Assembly (NCBI GenBank): GCA_022843385.1
Contig: JALHNT010000005.1
Location: 42,000-105,999, forward strand
Reading direction: 5' to 3'
Origin: Anaerolineae bacterium
GTDB taxonomy: Bacteria > Chloroflexota > Anaerolineae > Aggregatilineales > Phototrophicaceae
DNA length: 64,000 nucleotides
This document shows positions 1 to 8,491 of this stretch, in pieces. The notes under the pieces were generated by a model. That model did no database searches. It worked only from the letters and a program-made list of their open reading frames with translations, and was not told the DNA's origin. The position numbers and the translations under genes were made by a program. Position 1 is the stretch's first letter. Each line of letters starts with the position of its first letter.

Positions 1-1197
1 GTGACGTTCCTCGTGCTATTGATCGCGGCTGGCGTTCGCACCGCCCCGACCATCATCATCGAGCCGCTGGAACGGGAATTCGGCTGGTCACGTGAGAGCA
101 TTTCGCTGGCGATTGGCATCAGCCTGTTCATCTTCGGCTTCGGCGGCCCGCTGGGTGGCACATTGATTGACCGCTTCGGCCCGCGCCGGGTGATGCTGGG
201 CGGGATGACGCTGATCGCGCTCGGTCTGGCCCCGCTGCTGCTGCTCGATAACCTGGGGCAGCTCTATGTGTTCTGGGGCGTGGTGGTCGGCATCGGCACC
301 GGTGCGCTGGCCGGGACGCTGGGAGCGACGGTGGCGCTGCGCTGGTTCAACCAGTATCGCGGCATCGCAGTGGGCGTCTTCGGCGCGGCCTCGGCTGCCG
401 GGCAGTTGATCTTTGTGCCAGGACTGATCGCGGTGGAAGAGCTGGGGGGCTGGCGTTCCGTCATTGGCCTGCTGGCGGCGCTGGCGGTCATCGTCCTGAT
501 TCCAACTCTGTTCTTCATGCGTAACCGTCCAGAAGACGTTAACCTCAAACCGCTGGGCGAAGCCACCCTGGCAACCCAGCAGGTGGATAGCCGTTCCACC
601 CCGCTGCGCGAGGCCATCCGCACCCGTGATTTCTGGCTGCTGGCGGCCAGCTTCTTCGTCTGTGGCTACACCACCAACGGACTGATCGGCACCCATCTGC
701 TGCCGCACACGCTGGAGCATGGCTTCGTCAAGGCCGATGTCTCGTGGGCGCTGGGCATTATGGGTCTGATGAACATCATCGGCACCACGCTCTCCGGTTG
801 GCTGAGTGACCGCTTTGATAATCGCAAGCTGCTGGCGACCTATTACGGTTTCCGCGCCCTGTCGCTGGCGGCGCTACCCTTCATCCTGGAGATGCAGGGG
901 ATGTTGATCTTCGCCATCGTCTATGGCCTGGACTGGGTCGCAACTGTCCCGCCGACCGTCAACCTGACGGCGCAGCGCTTCGGGCGCGGCTCGCTGGGGA
1001 CACTCTATGGCTGGATTTTCTGCTCGCACATGATCGGCGCGGGCATCGCGGCCTATGCCGGTGGGTTCTTCCGCGATCTGTTGGGGGATTACCACCTGAT
1101 CTTCATCTCCGCCGCCGTGCTAGGCATCATCGCTTCCGGCCTGGCGCTGGGCATCAGCATTCGCGGCAGCCGCAAACGTCCCGCGCCGGCCACCTGA
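1..1197 (+). CDS. MFS permease, 5' end cut by window
   Basis: Secondary transporter of the major facilitator superfamily, in the inner membrane. About twelve hydrophobic helices are visible. The loop 'GGTLIDRFGPRR' after the second helix is the MFS signature (G-x3-D-R-x-G-R/P-R), and a related 'LSGWLSDRFDNRK' follows in the second half, as expected for a 6+6 fold. The opening 'GVRTAPTIIIEPLEREFGWSR' resembles the start of oxalate/formate or monocarboxylate-type carriers. The reading frame is open at base 1 and the first helix starts at once, so a few N-terminal residues probably lie upstream and the GTG at base 1 is not necessarily the start. The substrate cannot be told. Confidence 0.85.
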   Translation: MTFLVLLIAAGVRTAPTIIIEPLEREFGWSRESISLAIGISLFIFGFGGPLGGTLIDRFGPRRVMLGGMTLIALGLAPLLLLDNLGQLYVFWGVVVGIGTGALAGTLGATVALRWFNQYRGIAVGVFGAASAAGQLIFVPGLIAVEELGGWRSVIGLLAALAVIVLIPTLFFMRNRPEDVNLKPLGEATLATQQVDSRSTPLREAIRTRDFWLLAASFFVCGYTTNGLIGTHLLPHTLEHGFVKADVSWALGIMGLMNIIGTTLSGWLSDRFDNRKLLATYYGFRALSLAALPFILEMQGMLIFAIVYGLDWVATVPPTVNLTAQRFGRGSLGTLYGWIFCSHMIGAGIAAYAGGFFRDLLGDYHLIFISAAVLGIIASGLALGISIRGSRKRPAPAT

Positions 1198-1393
1198 GCG
1201 ACAGACGAAGAAGATTTCACCACAGAGGCGCAGAGAACACAGAGCGGAATCAGAGGTCTTTTCCTTTCAACTCAGCACTTTGAACTCCTGAGCCCTATTG
1301 CCGCCGGCGGAACGACAATGGGGGTGGCGGAATGACGGGAGCGATGCGCCGGTGTTAACGCGACCTGTTTCAGAGAGGTGATGTCGCGTCGTT

Positions 1394-2046
1394 GATTCAC
1401 AACATTCGTCAGATTCGTCAGATTCGCATCACTCCTTTTTGCGATTCGTGAATCTGGTGCCACTGTTTTCCCTCAAACGTTGCAACTGTTGCAAGTGTTG
1501 CAACTGCATTCGACCCATTTTATGCAACTGCATTTTGTGTCGTCGTCGTCGTCGGACAGACAAAGACGGAAAGACGAACACAGAGGACACAGAGGACACA
1601 GAGCGAAAACGGAGTGAGCCTGCACAAGATTCTGCAAATGCTGCAACTGCGAAAGCTGTTTTTTTGCAGATTGTGAGTTAGTCGTCAGTCGATAGTCATC
1701 AGTCATCAGAATAGTCCGAGAGAACACATTGCCGAAAATTCGTCAAATTCGTCAAATTCGTCAAAGTCAAACGTGCATTTTGTGACATTTGGCGTTTGGT
1801 CAGTAACGAGCAACGAGCAATGAATCATGAGTCTTTCCTCTGTTGACTGACGACTGATGACTGGCGACTTCCTGTCCTCAGCATACGCCCATTCGCCCCG
1901 TTACGGGTGAACTTTTGGTAAACTTTTTGGTACGACTTAAGGCGAGTCGGCGTTAACCTTTCTGCGGGAACAGGTAGGTTAAGGATGTTGGTGCAGGGTT
2001 AGAGAAGGGTTGAGAAAAATCAGGGTTAAGGGAGCAGAAAAGGATG
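1394..2046. repeat. Modular non-coding repeat, copy A
   Basis: A ~650 bp gene-free stretch sharing ordered blocks with 17312-17850. The blocks are: GATTCAC...GTGAATC enclosing 9-bp repeats of ATTCGTCAG; a TTGCAACTG 9-bp repeat; TTTTGTG followed by a (CGT)n run and GGACAGACA; ACACAGAGG repeats; TTCGTCAAA repeats ending in GTGCATTTTGTG; and a well-conserved core at about 1892-2046. The core has a CCCGTTACGGG hairpin, AACTTTTGGTAAACTTTTTG and a TTAACCT/AGGTTAA stem (1953-1959 with 1976-1982). The short ORFs here are translations of low-complexity repeats and are not believed. Bases 1198-1393, also gene-free, hold only a CACAGAGG-type stretch. Confidence 0.8.
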
Positions 2047-2129
2047 AACGCTGGTCCGTGCTACAACGATGAGTATGGCTATATTTTTGCTCAATTCTGC
2101 ATACAATATCGATAACAATCGCTGTAATC

Positions 2130-2294
2130 AGGCAGTAGACTGCCTTGACAAGGGGTGTAGAATTTATATCTGGTCGAGACTTTCTTCTCTGAGTCCCCCG
2201 ACTGACTATGGGAGACTCAGAGTCTTTACCTGCACAGTCTACAGATGAATTTCAAGGTGTCTTTTGCAGGTCACCTTCTTCAGATGACCTGCAA
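2130..2294. repeat. Row of three perfect hairpins
   Basis: Three dyads follow closely. They are AGGCAGT-AG-ACTGCCT at 2130-2145, CTCTGAGTC/GACTCAGAG at 2187-2195 and 2214-2222, and TTGCAGGTCA/TGACCTGCAA at 2264-2273 and 2285-2294. They lie beyond the 3' end of the minus-strand csbD-like gene. None is followed by a convincing T-tract on either strand, so they are not simple Rho-independent terminators. Their role is unknown. Confidence 0.55.
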
Positions 2295-2353
2295 CTGTAT
2301 CCTGACAAGTATACAGGTTGAACTGTTGAGACAGTCCCACGAAACTGATGCAA

Positions 2354-2569
2354 CTAGGTCTTCAGTTTATCAGCCCACTCCTGGATCTGTTTGTTGGCTT
2401 CATCCTTGGTGATGCCGTACTTCTCCTGGATTTTGCCCGCCAGGATTTCACGGTTGCCGTTGGCCTCCAGGAGTTCATCATCGGTCAACTTGCCCCATTT
2501 TTTCTTCAGGTCGCCCGTGAATTGCTTCCACTGACCACTGACCTTGTCCCAGTTACCGTTTGTTGCCAT
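2354..2569 (-). CDS. CsbD family stress protein
   Basis: Small hydrophilic protein of 71 residues, of the size and sequence expected for the CsbD family ('WDKVSGQWKQFTGDLKKKWG', then 'DDELLEANGNRE' and 'KYGITKDEANKQI'). In Bacillus csbD belongs to the sigma-B general stress regulon; its biochemical role is not established. The start is the ATG of MATNGNW because AAGGA lies 8 bases upstream; the track start six codons earlier lacks such spacing. It is the last of three minus-strand genes (YflT-type, lmo0937-type, CsbD) that together look like a stress module, although gaps of over 100 bp separate them. Confidence 0.88.
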   Translation of the reverse strand: MATNGNWDKVSGQWKQFTGDLKKKWGKLTDDELLEANGNREILAGKIQEKYGITKDEANKQIQEWADKLKT

Positions 2570-2704
2570 GATCATTTTCCTTTCCATTCATCGACTAAAT
2601 CTTACAGGCAGATAGAGTTTGCCCGTTCGCTTGATAGCTAAGGAGGACATTCCCCGAAAGGTGAAACTGATGACGCGAGAGCAGATGTTGCTCTTCGCGC
2701 CCCA

Positions 2705-2854
2705 TCAGTTGATGCCGCGACCGCGGCTCAACAGGTTGAACGCAATCATAATCACCGCCACTACCAACAGGATATGCACCAACCCACCACCGATGCTTCC
2801 AATGAGGCCCAACGCCCACAGTACCAACAGTATGACAACAATTGTCCACAACAT
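2705..2854 (-). CDS. lmo0937-type small membrane protein
   Basis: A 49-residue, almost wholly hydrophobic protein starting 'MLWTIVVILLVLWALGL' and ending in a basic RGRGIN tail. This matches the two-helix lmo0937 (DUF5670) family. The true start is the internal ATG at 2854, which has AAAGGAG nine bases upstream; the longer track start adds an unlikely hydrophilic leader. The family is known as tiny membrane proteins often placed near stress genes, with no defined activity. Here it sits between a YflT-type and a CsbD-type gene. Confidence 0.85.
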   Translation of the reverse strand: MLWTIVVILLVLWALGLIGSIGGGLVHILLVVAVIMIAFNLLSRGRGIN

Positions 2855-3121
2855 GAGAATATTCTCCTTTGATTCTTGACTACACATTCTCTACCGATAA
2901 AAGTACCAGCGATGCTGACGCCAACATCGGTCAACAGCCCCTGCCATGACTGGTATCATCATGGTTGTTGTTCAGGCAGCAGTTCCAACAATTAACCACC
3001 CAGGTCGTCCCGTTTGTCGCATATCTACCCTCTTCACATGTCTGTACTTCCCCAAATCCGCAAAGGATTTATTCCCTGGCAGCGCAGCATGGATTATTCG
3101 CTGGGACCATCGATTGGCGAT

Positions 3122-3946
3122 TTAATATCCTACAAGTCCAGTATTCCTGTCTTCAGGATCAGATTCTTTTTCAATCACCAGCATGGCCGGCACGCCAGTT
3201 AGGGCAGCGGGAATTGCGGTAACGGGGACTTTCGTGTCGGTTGCAGGGATAGTTACCGCAATCGGAAGCGACACATCTGTATCCTCATCATCAAACTGAG
3301 GTTCTTCCTCAACCACCGGTACGACTGTTATCGGCCTGGTATTGCGGGTAATAGTGGAGAGATCCTCCGGAAGGGGTTGGGCTGTATCCTCGTTTTCGAC
3401 AGGATCGGCACCGAAACCTTTCCATCCATCCAGCCGCCACAGATTGATACGCTCATGTATGTTAGTTGAACCATTGCGATTCATAATATCCTCAGCGCGC
3501 AGGGTGTCAGAAGTCTGAATGCTGATCAGTGTCCCGCCGCGTCGGATGCCCTCGGCATAATATGGAGCTTCGTCTTCAGGTACGCCACTCTTGACGAGCG
3601 CACCTGCGATGCCGCCTGTAATTGCGCCGGCCACTATACCGGTTAGCGCACCTACAATTGGTCCGGCTGCTATGGCTAACCCGATACCTGGAATGGTCAA
3701 CGCTGCTGCACCAACCAGCAAGCCCGTCAATGCGCCGACTACCGATCCAAAGCGCGCACCCTCGCCAGCTGTAACGGCCTCTTCTTTGGGAGCATAGTCT
3801 TTGTCCAGATAGTGACTGTACTGATTGTGAGCATCGTTTGTGATCAGGCTGATTGAACTGCGTGCAAAATTGGCGTTTACCAGGTCTTCGACGACCTGGC
3901 GTGCCACAGCAATGTCATCGTACAGTGCGACAATGGTCTTGGTCAT
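3122..3946 (-). CDS. YflT-like stress protein with glycine-zipper membrane hairpin
   Basis: A 274-residue protein. The first ~60 residues ('MTKTIVALYDDIAVARQVVEDLV...FARSSISLITND') match the general stress protein 17M/YflT-like domain. Residues ~65-120 form a Gly/Ala-rich hydrophobic hairpin with repeated GA-L-TG- steps, typical of glycine-zipper membrane insertion. A segment with 'YYAEGIRRGGTLISIQT' follows, as in related proteins, then an acidic Pro/Val-rich tail. With CsbD and lmo0937-type genes downstream on the same strand, a role in envelope or osmotic stress is plausible but inferred. No catalytic motif is visible. Confidence 0.75.
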   Translation of the reverse strand: MTKTIVALYDDIAVARQVVEDLVNANFARSSISLITNDAHNQYSHYLDKDYAPKEEAVTAGEGARFGSVVGALTGLLVGAAALTIPGIGLAIAAGPIVGALTGIVAGAITGGIAGALVKSGVPEDEAPYYAEGIRRGGTLISIQTSDTLRAEDIMNRNGSTNIHERINLWRLDGWKGFGADPVENEDTAQPLPEDLSTITRNTRPITVVPVVEEEPQFDDEDTDVSLPIAVTIPATDTKVPVTAIPAALTGVPAMLVIEKESDPEDRNTGLVGY

Positions 3947-4732
3947 AGTTGATTCACTTTCTCGAAAGTCAGGGATGTTTATGGCACATGCCTGAAACAG
4001 GATTGTTGAAAGGATGGTTCGGAAAAGTTTTTTCAGTCGCTTTAAGTGGTGTACCGAACCGTCACGACACTTATTGAGGAATTGGCGACTTTCGGATCTC
4101 CCGACCTTAACCGATGGTGGTTTATAGCCTTAAGGGAGCTTATAACCAGTATACGACCTAGATCTCATCCAAACATCCTTCGCCGGGGGGATTTACCTTT
4201 AGTCCTTTCGGATGATGTTCATGCCTGAACGTAGCATTCCGCACACGGCAAGGACAAAGTAAAGTATGGCACTAGAGGATCAATACCTTCGCCAAAATTT
4301 TTAGTACCATTGTAGTTGCCATGCGAAGCCATTCTTGATAGGTTTTGGTAGTTTGATAACCTGTCTTAGCCCCTTGTATATTGGGGAGGGGTGGGGATGC
4401 ATTGATTAGGCATGTTCATTTCGGTTTATCCATTAGTATTGTCATGTGCAAAGTCAAGCTAATATCGTTTTTGCTCCCACTATAGTTATTCCGAAGATTA
4501 TCGGTCACGCCGCACACACTGACCGTCCCATCCTGGCGCAGCCACTCACGGTTTCCAGCGGCATTCGTCGAGCCGGTACTTGGTGACGACACCATTTCAG
4601 ATCTGCTGGAAGCCCAGTTTGCAGCCACAAAGAGTCGGAATCGTCTGGCTATTGATGGGACTCTCCTGCTGTGCGCCGTGCCACCTTTTGGCTACAGTGG
4701 GAGTAAATTGTTCTTGAAAGGTGGGGATGGGT
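3947..4732. other. Gene-free gap with a possible decayed fragment
   Basis: About 790 bp without a credible gene, noticeably AT-richer than the flanks. The minus-strand ORF at 4416-4628 contains a coding-like patch ('NREWLRQDGTVSVCGVTDNL') but has no ribosome site, a poor start and no continuation, so it may be a remnant of a lost gene. The left end must hold the promoter of the YflT-type gene and the right end the leader of the glycosidase; neither shows a clear -35/-10 pair. Confidence 0.4.
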
Positions 4733-6535
4733 ATGAAATCCTTTGATCTCTCCCAGGTGCGTCTGCTCGATGGTCCGTTCAAAGCGGCGCTGGAGCGTGA
4801 CGCAGCGTATCTACTGCAACTGGAGCCAGAGCGTTTACTCTACAACTTCCGGGTGAACGCCGGATTGCCAGCAACAGGAAAACCCTACGGCGGCTGGGAA
4901 GCGCCGGATTGTGAACTGCGTGGTCATTTCGTCGGGCATTATGTCTCGGCCTGCGCCCTGATGTATGCCAGCACAGGCCAATCCGTTTTCAAGGAGCGAG
5001 TGGGTGCGCTCGTCGCCGGTTTCGCTGAATGTCAGGCGGCGCTGCCATCACAGGGGTATCATCCCGGTTATCTGTCAGCCTTCCCGGAATCCTTCTTTGA
5101 CCGGGTCGAGGGCCGCAATCCGGTCTGGGCACCCTATTACACGTTGCACAAGATTATGGCCGGGCTGCTCGATGCTCATCTATACTGCGGCAATCCCCAG
5201 GCGCTGCCGGTGCTGGAAGACCTGACCGACTGGGTCCGGTTTCGCGTGGATAAGCTGAGCTACGAGCAGATGCAGATCACGCTGCTGATGGAGTTCGGCG
5301 GCATGAATGAAGTGCTGGCAAACCTGTATGGCGTGACGAAAAACCCTGACCACCTGCGGTTGTCGCTGGCCTTCAACGATGAAGTGGTGCTGGAGCCGTT
5401 GATGCGCGGCGAAGACCGCCTCAACCGCCTGCATGCCAACACGCAGATTCCCAAGCTAATCGGTCTGGCGCGGCAATACGAACTGACGGACGATACCCGG
5501 CTGCGCGATGCGGCGCGCTTCTTCTGGGAACGGGTGGCTTTTCATCATTCCTACGTCATCGGCGGTCACAGTGACGACGAACTCTTCTTCCCGCTGGATC
5601 GCTTCGCCGACCATCTCAGCTCGGTCAGCGCCGAGACCTGCAACACTTACAACATGCTCCGGCTGACGCGCCACATCTTCCAGTGGGAACCGTCGGCGCA
5701 GGCGATGGATTTCTACGAACGCGGCCTGTTCAATCACATCCTGGCCTCGCAGGACCCACACACCGGCATGATGCTGTACTTTGCCTCACTCAAGCCGGGG
5801 CATGTCAAGGTTTATAACTCGCCGGAAGAGTCGTTTTGGTGCTGCACCGGCACCGGCATCGAAAATCACGCCCGCTACGGTGAGAGCATCTACTTTCATG
5901 ACGAGGATGCCCTGTATGTCAACCTGTTCATTGCCTCAGAACTGAACTGGGCTGCACGCGGGCTGGCGTTGCGACAGGAGACTCGGTTCCCGGAGAGCGA
6001 TACCACACGCCTTACCCTGACTCTGAGTCAGCCGAGCCGCTTCCGACTGAACCTGCGTTATCCGGCGTGGGCGAAAGAGGCTCAGGTGACCATCAACGGC
6101 GCAGTCGAAACCATCCACGCCCAGCCAGGCAGTATCATCCCGCTCGAACGCGAATGGCAGAACGGCGATCAGATCGAACTGCGGCTGCCAATGCAGCTCC
6201 ACAGCGAGAGCCTGCCGGGTGCGCCGCATCTCGTGTCATTCCTGTATGGACCAATTGTACTGGCCGGGGCGCTGGGCGCTGCGGACATGCCCGATGTTTA
6301 CGTGCGTGACCCGAACACCCGTAACGCCGCCGTCAACTTCCTGCGGACGCCGCCTGTGCCAGGTCTGAACGGGACGCCGCAAATCGTCCTGTCACACATC
6401 GAGCCAGTCGCTGGTGAGCCGCTGACCTTCCGGTTGCAGGACGCGGATGCTGTAGGAATGATCGAACTCATTCCGTTCTATTGCCTGCATCATCAGCGGT
6501 ATACCGTCTACTGGTCGTGTGCCGCACCGGTCTAA
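4733..6535 (+). CDS. GH127/GH146-type beta-L-arabinofuranosidase (DUF1680)
   Basis: Predicted cytoplasmic glycoside hydrolase of about 600 residues with no signal peptide. It has the (alpha/alpha)6-barrel DUF1680 fold of beta-L-arabinofuranosidases. The family's Cys3-Glu zinc site is visible as Glu301 and Cys303 in 'SAETCNTYN' and Cys370-Cys371 in 'FWCCTGTG'; in characterised members one of these cysteines is the nucleophile. The start at ATG 4733 is chosen because AAAGGTG lies 8 bases upstream; GTG 4721 and ATG 4727 are too close to that site. Its role would be release of L-arabinofuranose from plant-type oligosaccharides taken up by the cell. No transporter is adjacent, so the substrate is inferred from family only. 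Confidence 0.88.
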   Translation: MKSFDLSQVRLLDGPFKAALERDAAYLLQLEPERLLYNFRVNAGLPATGKPYGGWEAPDCELRGHFVGHYVSACALMYASTGQSVFKERVGALVAGFAECQAALPSQGYHPGYLSAFPESFFDRVEGRNPVWAPYYTLHKIMAGLLDAHLYCGNPQALPVLEDLTDWVRFRVDKLSYEQMQITLLMEFGGMNEVLANLYGVTKNPDHLRLSLAFNDEVVLEPLMRGEDRLNRLHANTQIPKLIGLARQYELTDDTRLRDAARFFWERVAFHHSYVIGGHSDDELFFPLDRFADHLSSVSAETCNTYNMLRLTRHIFQWEPSAQAMDFYERGLFNHILASQDPHTGMMLYFASLKPGHVKVYNSPEESFWCCTGTGIENHARYGESIYFHDEDALYVNLFIASELNWAARGLALRQETRFPESDTTRLTLTLSQPSRFRLNLRYPAWAKEAQVTINGAVETIHAQPGSIIPLEREWQNGDQIELRLPMQLHSESLPGAPHLVSFLYGPIVLAGALGAADMPDVYVRDPNTRNAAVNFLRTPPVPGLNGTPQIVLSHIEPVAGEPLTFRLQDADAVGMIELIPFYCLHHQRYTVYWSCAAPV

Positions 6536-6536
6536 G

Positions 6537-6684
6537 GGTCCGCAAAAGAATAAGTTACTGCTGCGCCAAAACCCTCACCCTAAATCCCTCTCCCTCATGG
6601 AGAGGGACTTTTTCTCCCCTTCGCCCTGAGGGAGAAGGGGCTGGGGGATGAGGGTAAAACCGAAAGTTATTCTTTTACGGAGCC
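6537..6684. repeat. Palindromic CCCTCACCC element 1
   Basis: It begins two bases after the glycosidase stop codon. Outer arms GGTCCG(C)AAAAGAATAA and TTATTCTTTT(A)CGGA-GCC are inverted. Inside lie CCCTCACCC...CCCTCTCCCTCATGGAGAGGG and GAGGGAGAAGGGG...GGGGGATGAGGG, so the whole can fold into one long hairpin. It could act as a bidirectional transcription barrier. Two elements with the same core but different outer arms occur at 36917-37084 and 60305-60405. Confidence 0.75.
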
Positions 6685-6747
6685 TAAGCGCGCATCATCA
6701 GGTGGAAATGGGGGCGGGTGGAACAACCGGCCCGCCCGATTGAACGA

Positions 6748-7131
6748 TTACGAATGCACCTTCATCAGCTCGACCTGAAAGATCAGCGGCGCATAGGGTG
6801 GGATGACGCCGGGGATGCCCTGCGGCCCATAGGCCAGTTCAAACGGGATGTAGAATTCGTAGTGTGCCCCTTCGCTCATCAACTGCACACCTTCCGACCA
6901 GCCGGGGATGACCTGTGTCAGAAAGAACGAGATGGCTTGCCCCCGATCATAGGAGCTGTCGAACACCTTGCCATCGATCAGCGTGCCTTTGTAATGGACT
7001 TCCACTTCGCTCTGTCTGGACGGTTTCTTCCCCTGCCCCTCGCGCAGCACCTTGTACTGCAAACCGCTTTTCGTCGTCACCACGCCCGGCTGCTTGCCAT
7101 TAGCCGCCAGAAATGTGCGCCCTGCTTCCAT
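6748..7131 (-). CDS. FKBP-type peptidyl-prolyl isomerase
   Basis: A 127-residue FKBP domain that catalyses cis-trans isomerisation of peptidyl-proline bonds. The family core is clear: 'TKSGLQYKVLREGQG', 'VEVHYKGTLIDGKVFDSSYDRG', 'VIPGWSEGVQLM', 'YEFYIPFELAYG', 'IPPYAPLIFQVEL'. The N-terminal 'GRTFLAANGKQPGV' is the link seen before the domain in FkpA/FKBP22-type proteins, which lack their dimerisation helices here. The ATG at 7131 is preferred because AGAAGG lies seven to eight bases upstream; the track's longer version starts with an odd pseudo-signal sequence. Without a signal peptide it would be cytoplasmic. Confidence 0.88.
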   Translation of the reverse strand: MEAGRTFLAANGKQPGVVTTKSGLQYKVLREGQGKKPSRQSEVEVHYKGTLIDGKVFDSSYDRGQAISFFLTQVIPGWSEGVQLMSEGAHYEFYIPFELAYGPQGIPGVIPPYAPLIFQVELMKVHS

Positions 7132-7326
7132 CCGATTGCCTTCTTTCCTGTTGTGTTGCTCGATTAAAGGGTCGATTGTATGCCAGGTCGCGGGCTGAAT
7201 ACAAGCCGCCAGCGCCAATGAACTGGAGAGGAGCTTCAACTCCTTCTTCTTCAGCCCTCACGCTGAAGAGATTAGGGTTGATGACGGGGCTTCAGTTTCC
7301 TCAAATAACCGAGAAGGTAGATATGC

Positions 7327-8322
7327 TTACAGTCCGACGATCTTGGCAGCGACCTTAAGCTGCTTGGGCAGCAGCGGCAGGAAATCACCAAACTCCTTAT
7401 AGCGTCCGCTGTTGTAATCGTTCAGATAGCGTTTGAGAACGCTAATCATACCCGGCAACGTGGTCTTGCCAGCAGCCTTGCGCTCCATCAGTACATAAGC
7501 GTTGGCTTCGGACTTACTCACGCGCTCCTCAAGGTAGATGGCTGAAATCGCGCCGATATACAGGTTGGTGAACTGCTCCTGCCAGGTAGGATAACGGGCA
7601 CGGAACTGATCACTGACCGGCAGTGGAGTCTCGGAAGCCTGTGCTACCTTCTCGGCATGATGGCGCAGATAGTCGATCATCAGGATTTTGCAGTATTGTG
7701 AGAGCGCGACGCGCCGGATATAGGCCGGATCTTCGTCGAAGGGCCAGGGAGGGCTGTCCCCCCAGGCGAGGCGAGGCGGCGAAATACAGATGATACGATT
7801 GTCGAACAGCAGCGTGACTTCGGACTCGCTGGGATACGTTATGTTGGGGACGAATACGAGTTCCTGTTGCACCTCGCCGAAGAAGGGCTTGAGGGTTGGC
7901 TTGTAGGAGACTTCGCGGAAAGCGCGCTCGGCTTGGGCCAGCGCTGCCTGCCATTGAAATTCCTCATTCTTCCACAGCTTCTCCAAACCAGATTGGCTGT
8001 AAAAGTCACGCAGCAGCGCATTCCACCCCAGCGGCGCCCAGGTAGGCATCTGCTCAATTTCCAGGCCCGGCCAGGTCATGCGCAGGGCAAAATCGAACAG
8101 CGCTTCCATCGGTGCACCCTGGTCGAGAATATGCTGCATCCCCTGTACCGCAGGGTGCGCTTTCATCGGTTCAAGAAACTTGCGCGTGGCGCGGGCATGG
8201 GCATGCGTCCCATGTGGTTGGCGTTCCTGAGCTTTTTGCGGCCAATCGGTGATCGACAGAACCGCCGAGATCAGGCGAATTTGATCGCTGAGCTGAATCG
8301 TCACATCCTGCTGAATGGTCAT
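7327..8322 (-). CDS. Conserved-looking protein of unknown function
   Basis: A 331-residue soluble protein that I do not recognise. It has no signal peptide or membrane helix and is rich in aromatic residues (Trp/Tyr/Phe), with helical stretches near 'AQAERAFREVSY' and 'KILMIDYLRHHAEKV'. No HExxH or other standard catalytic motif is visible. It is transcribed divergently from glgB, with about 170 bp between them. Codon use matches the neighbours, so it is a real gene. Confidence 0.65.
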   Translation of the reverse strand: MTIQQDVTIQLSDQIRLISAVLSITDWPQKAQERQPHGTHAHARATRKFLEPMKAHPAVQGMQHILDQGAPMEALFDFALRMTWPGLEIEQMPTWAPLGWNALLRDFYSQSGLEKLWKNEEFQWQAALAQAERAFREVSYKPTLKPFFGEVQQELVFVPNITYPSESEVTLLFDNRIICISPPRLAWGDSPPWPFDEDPAYIRRVALSQYCKILMIDYLRHHAEKVAQASETPLPVSDQFRARYPTWQEQFTNLYIGAISAIYLEERVSKSEANAYVLMERKAAGKTTLPGMISVLKRYLNDYNSGRYKEFGDFLPLLPKQLKVAAKIVGL

Positions 8323-8491
8323 GCCTCACCCAATAAAGAGGGGAAAGAATTCACAATGGTTCAATTGTAAAGGGCAATCAAGGTTCGGGCAAGCGCCGCC
8401 AGTAAACGCAAGCCAATATGGAGTGGGTGAAAACCCGATCATCCTTTAGAATAAGATAGTGGAACCCAGTAGATGATGTGAGGGGATTGAG

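Noticed and set aside
1439-1727. Cys-rich and Asp/Phe-repeat ORFs in the modular repeat (also 17336-17630)
   Set aside because: They are translations of 3- and 9-bp tandem units in non-coding DNA; frames differ between the two copies.
2187-2294. Hairpins beyond csbD as Rho-independent terminators
   Set aside because: Stems are strong but no T-tract follows in either direction, so they are listed as repeats only.
6748-7239. Secreted version of the FKBP protein from the longer ORF start
   Set aside because: The apparent signal peptide lies upstream of the well-spaced ribosome site and lacks a plausible cleavage context; the shorter start fits better.
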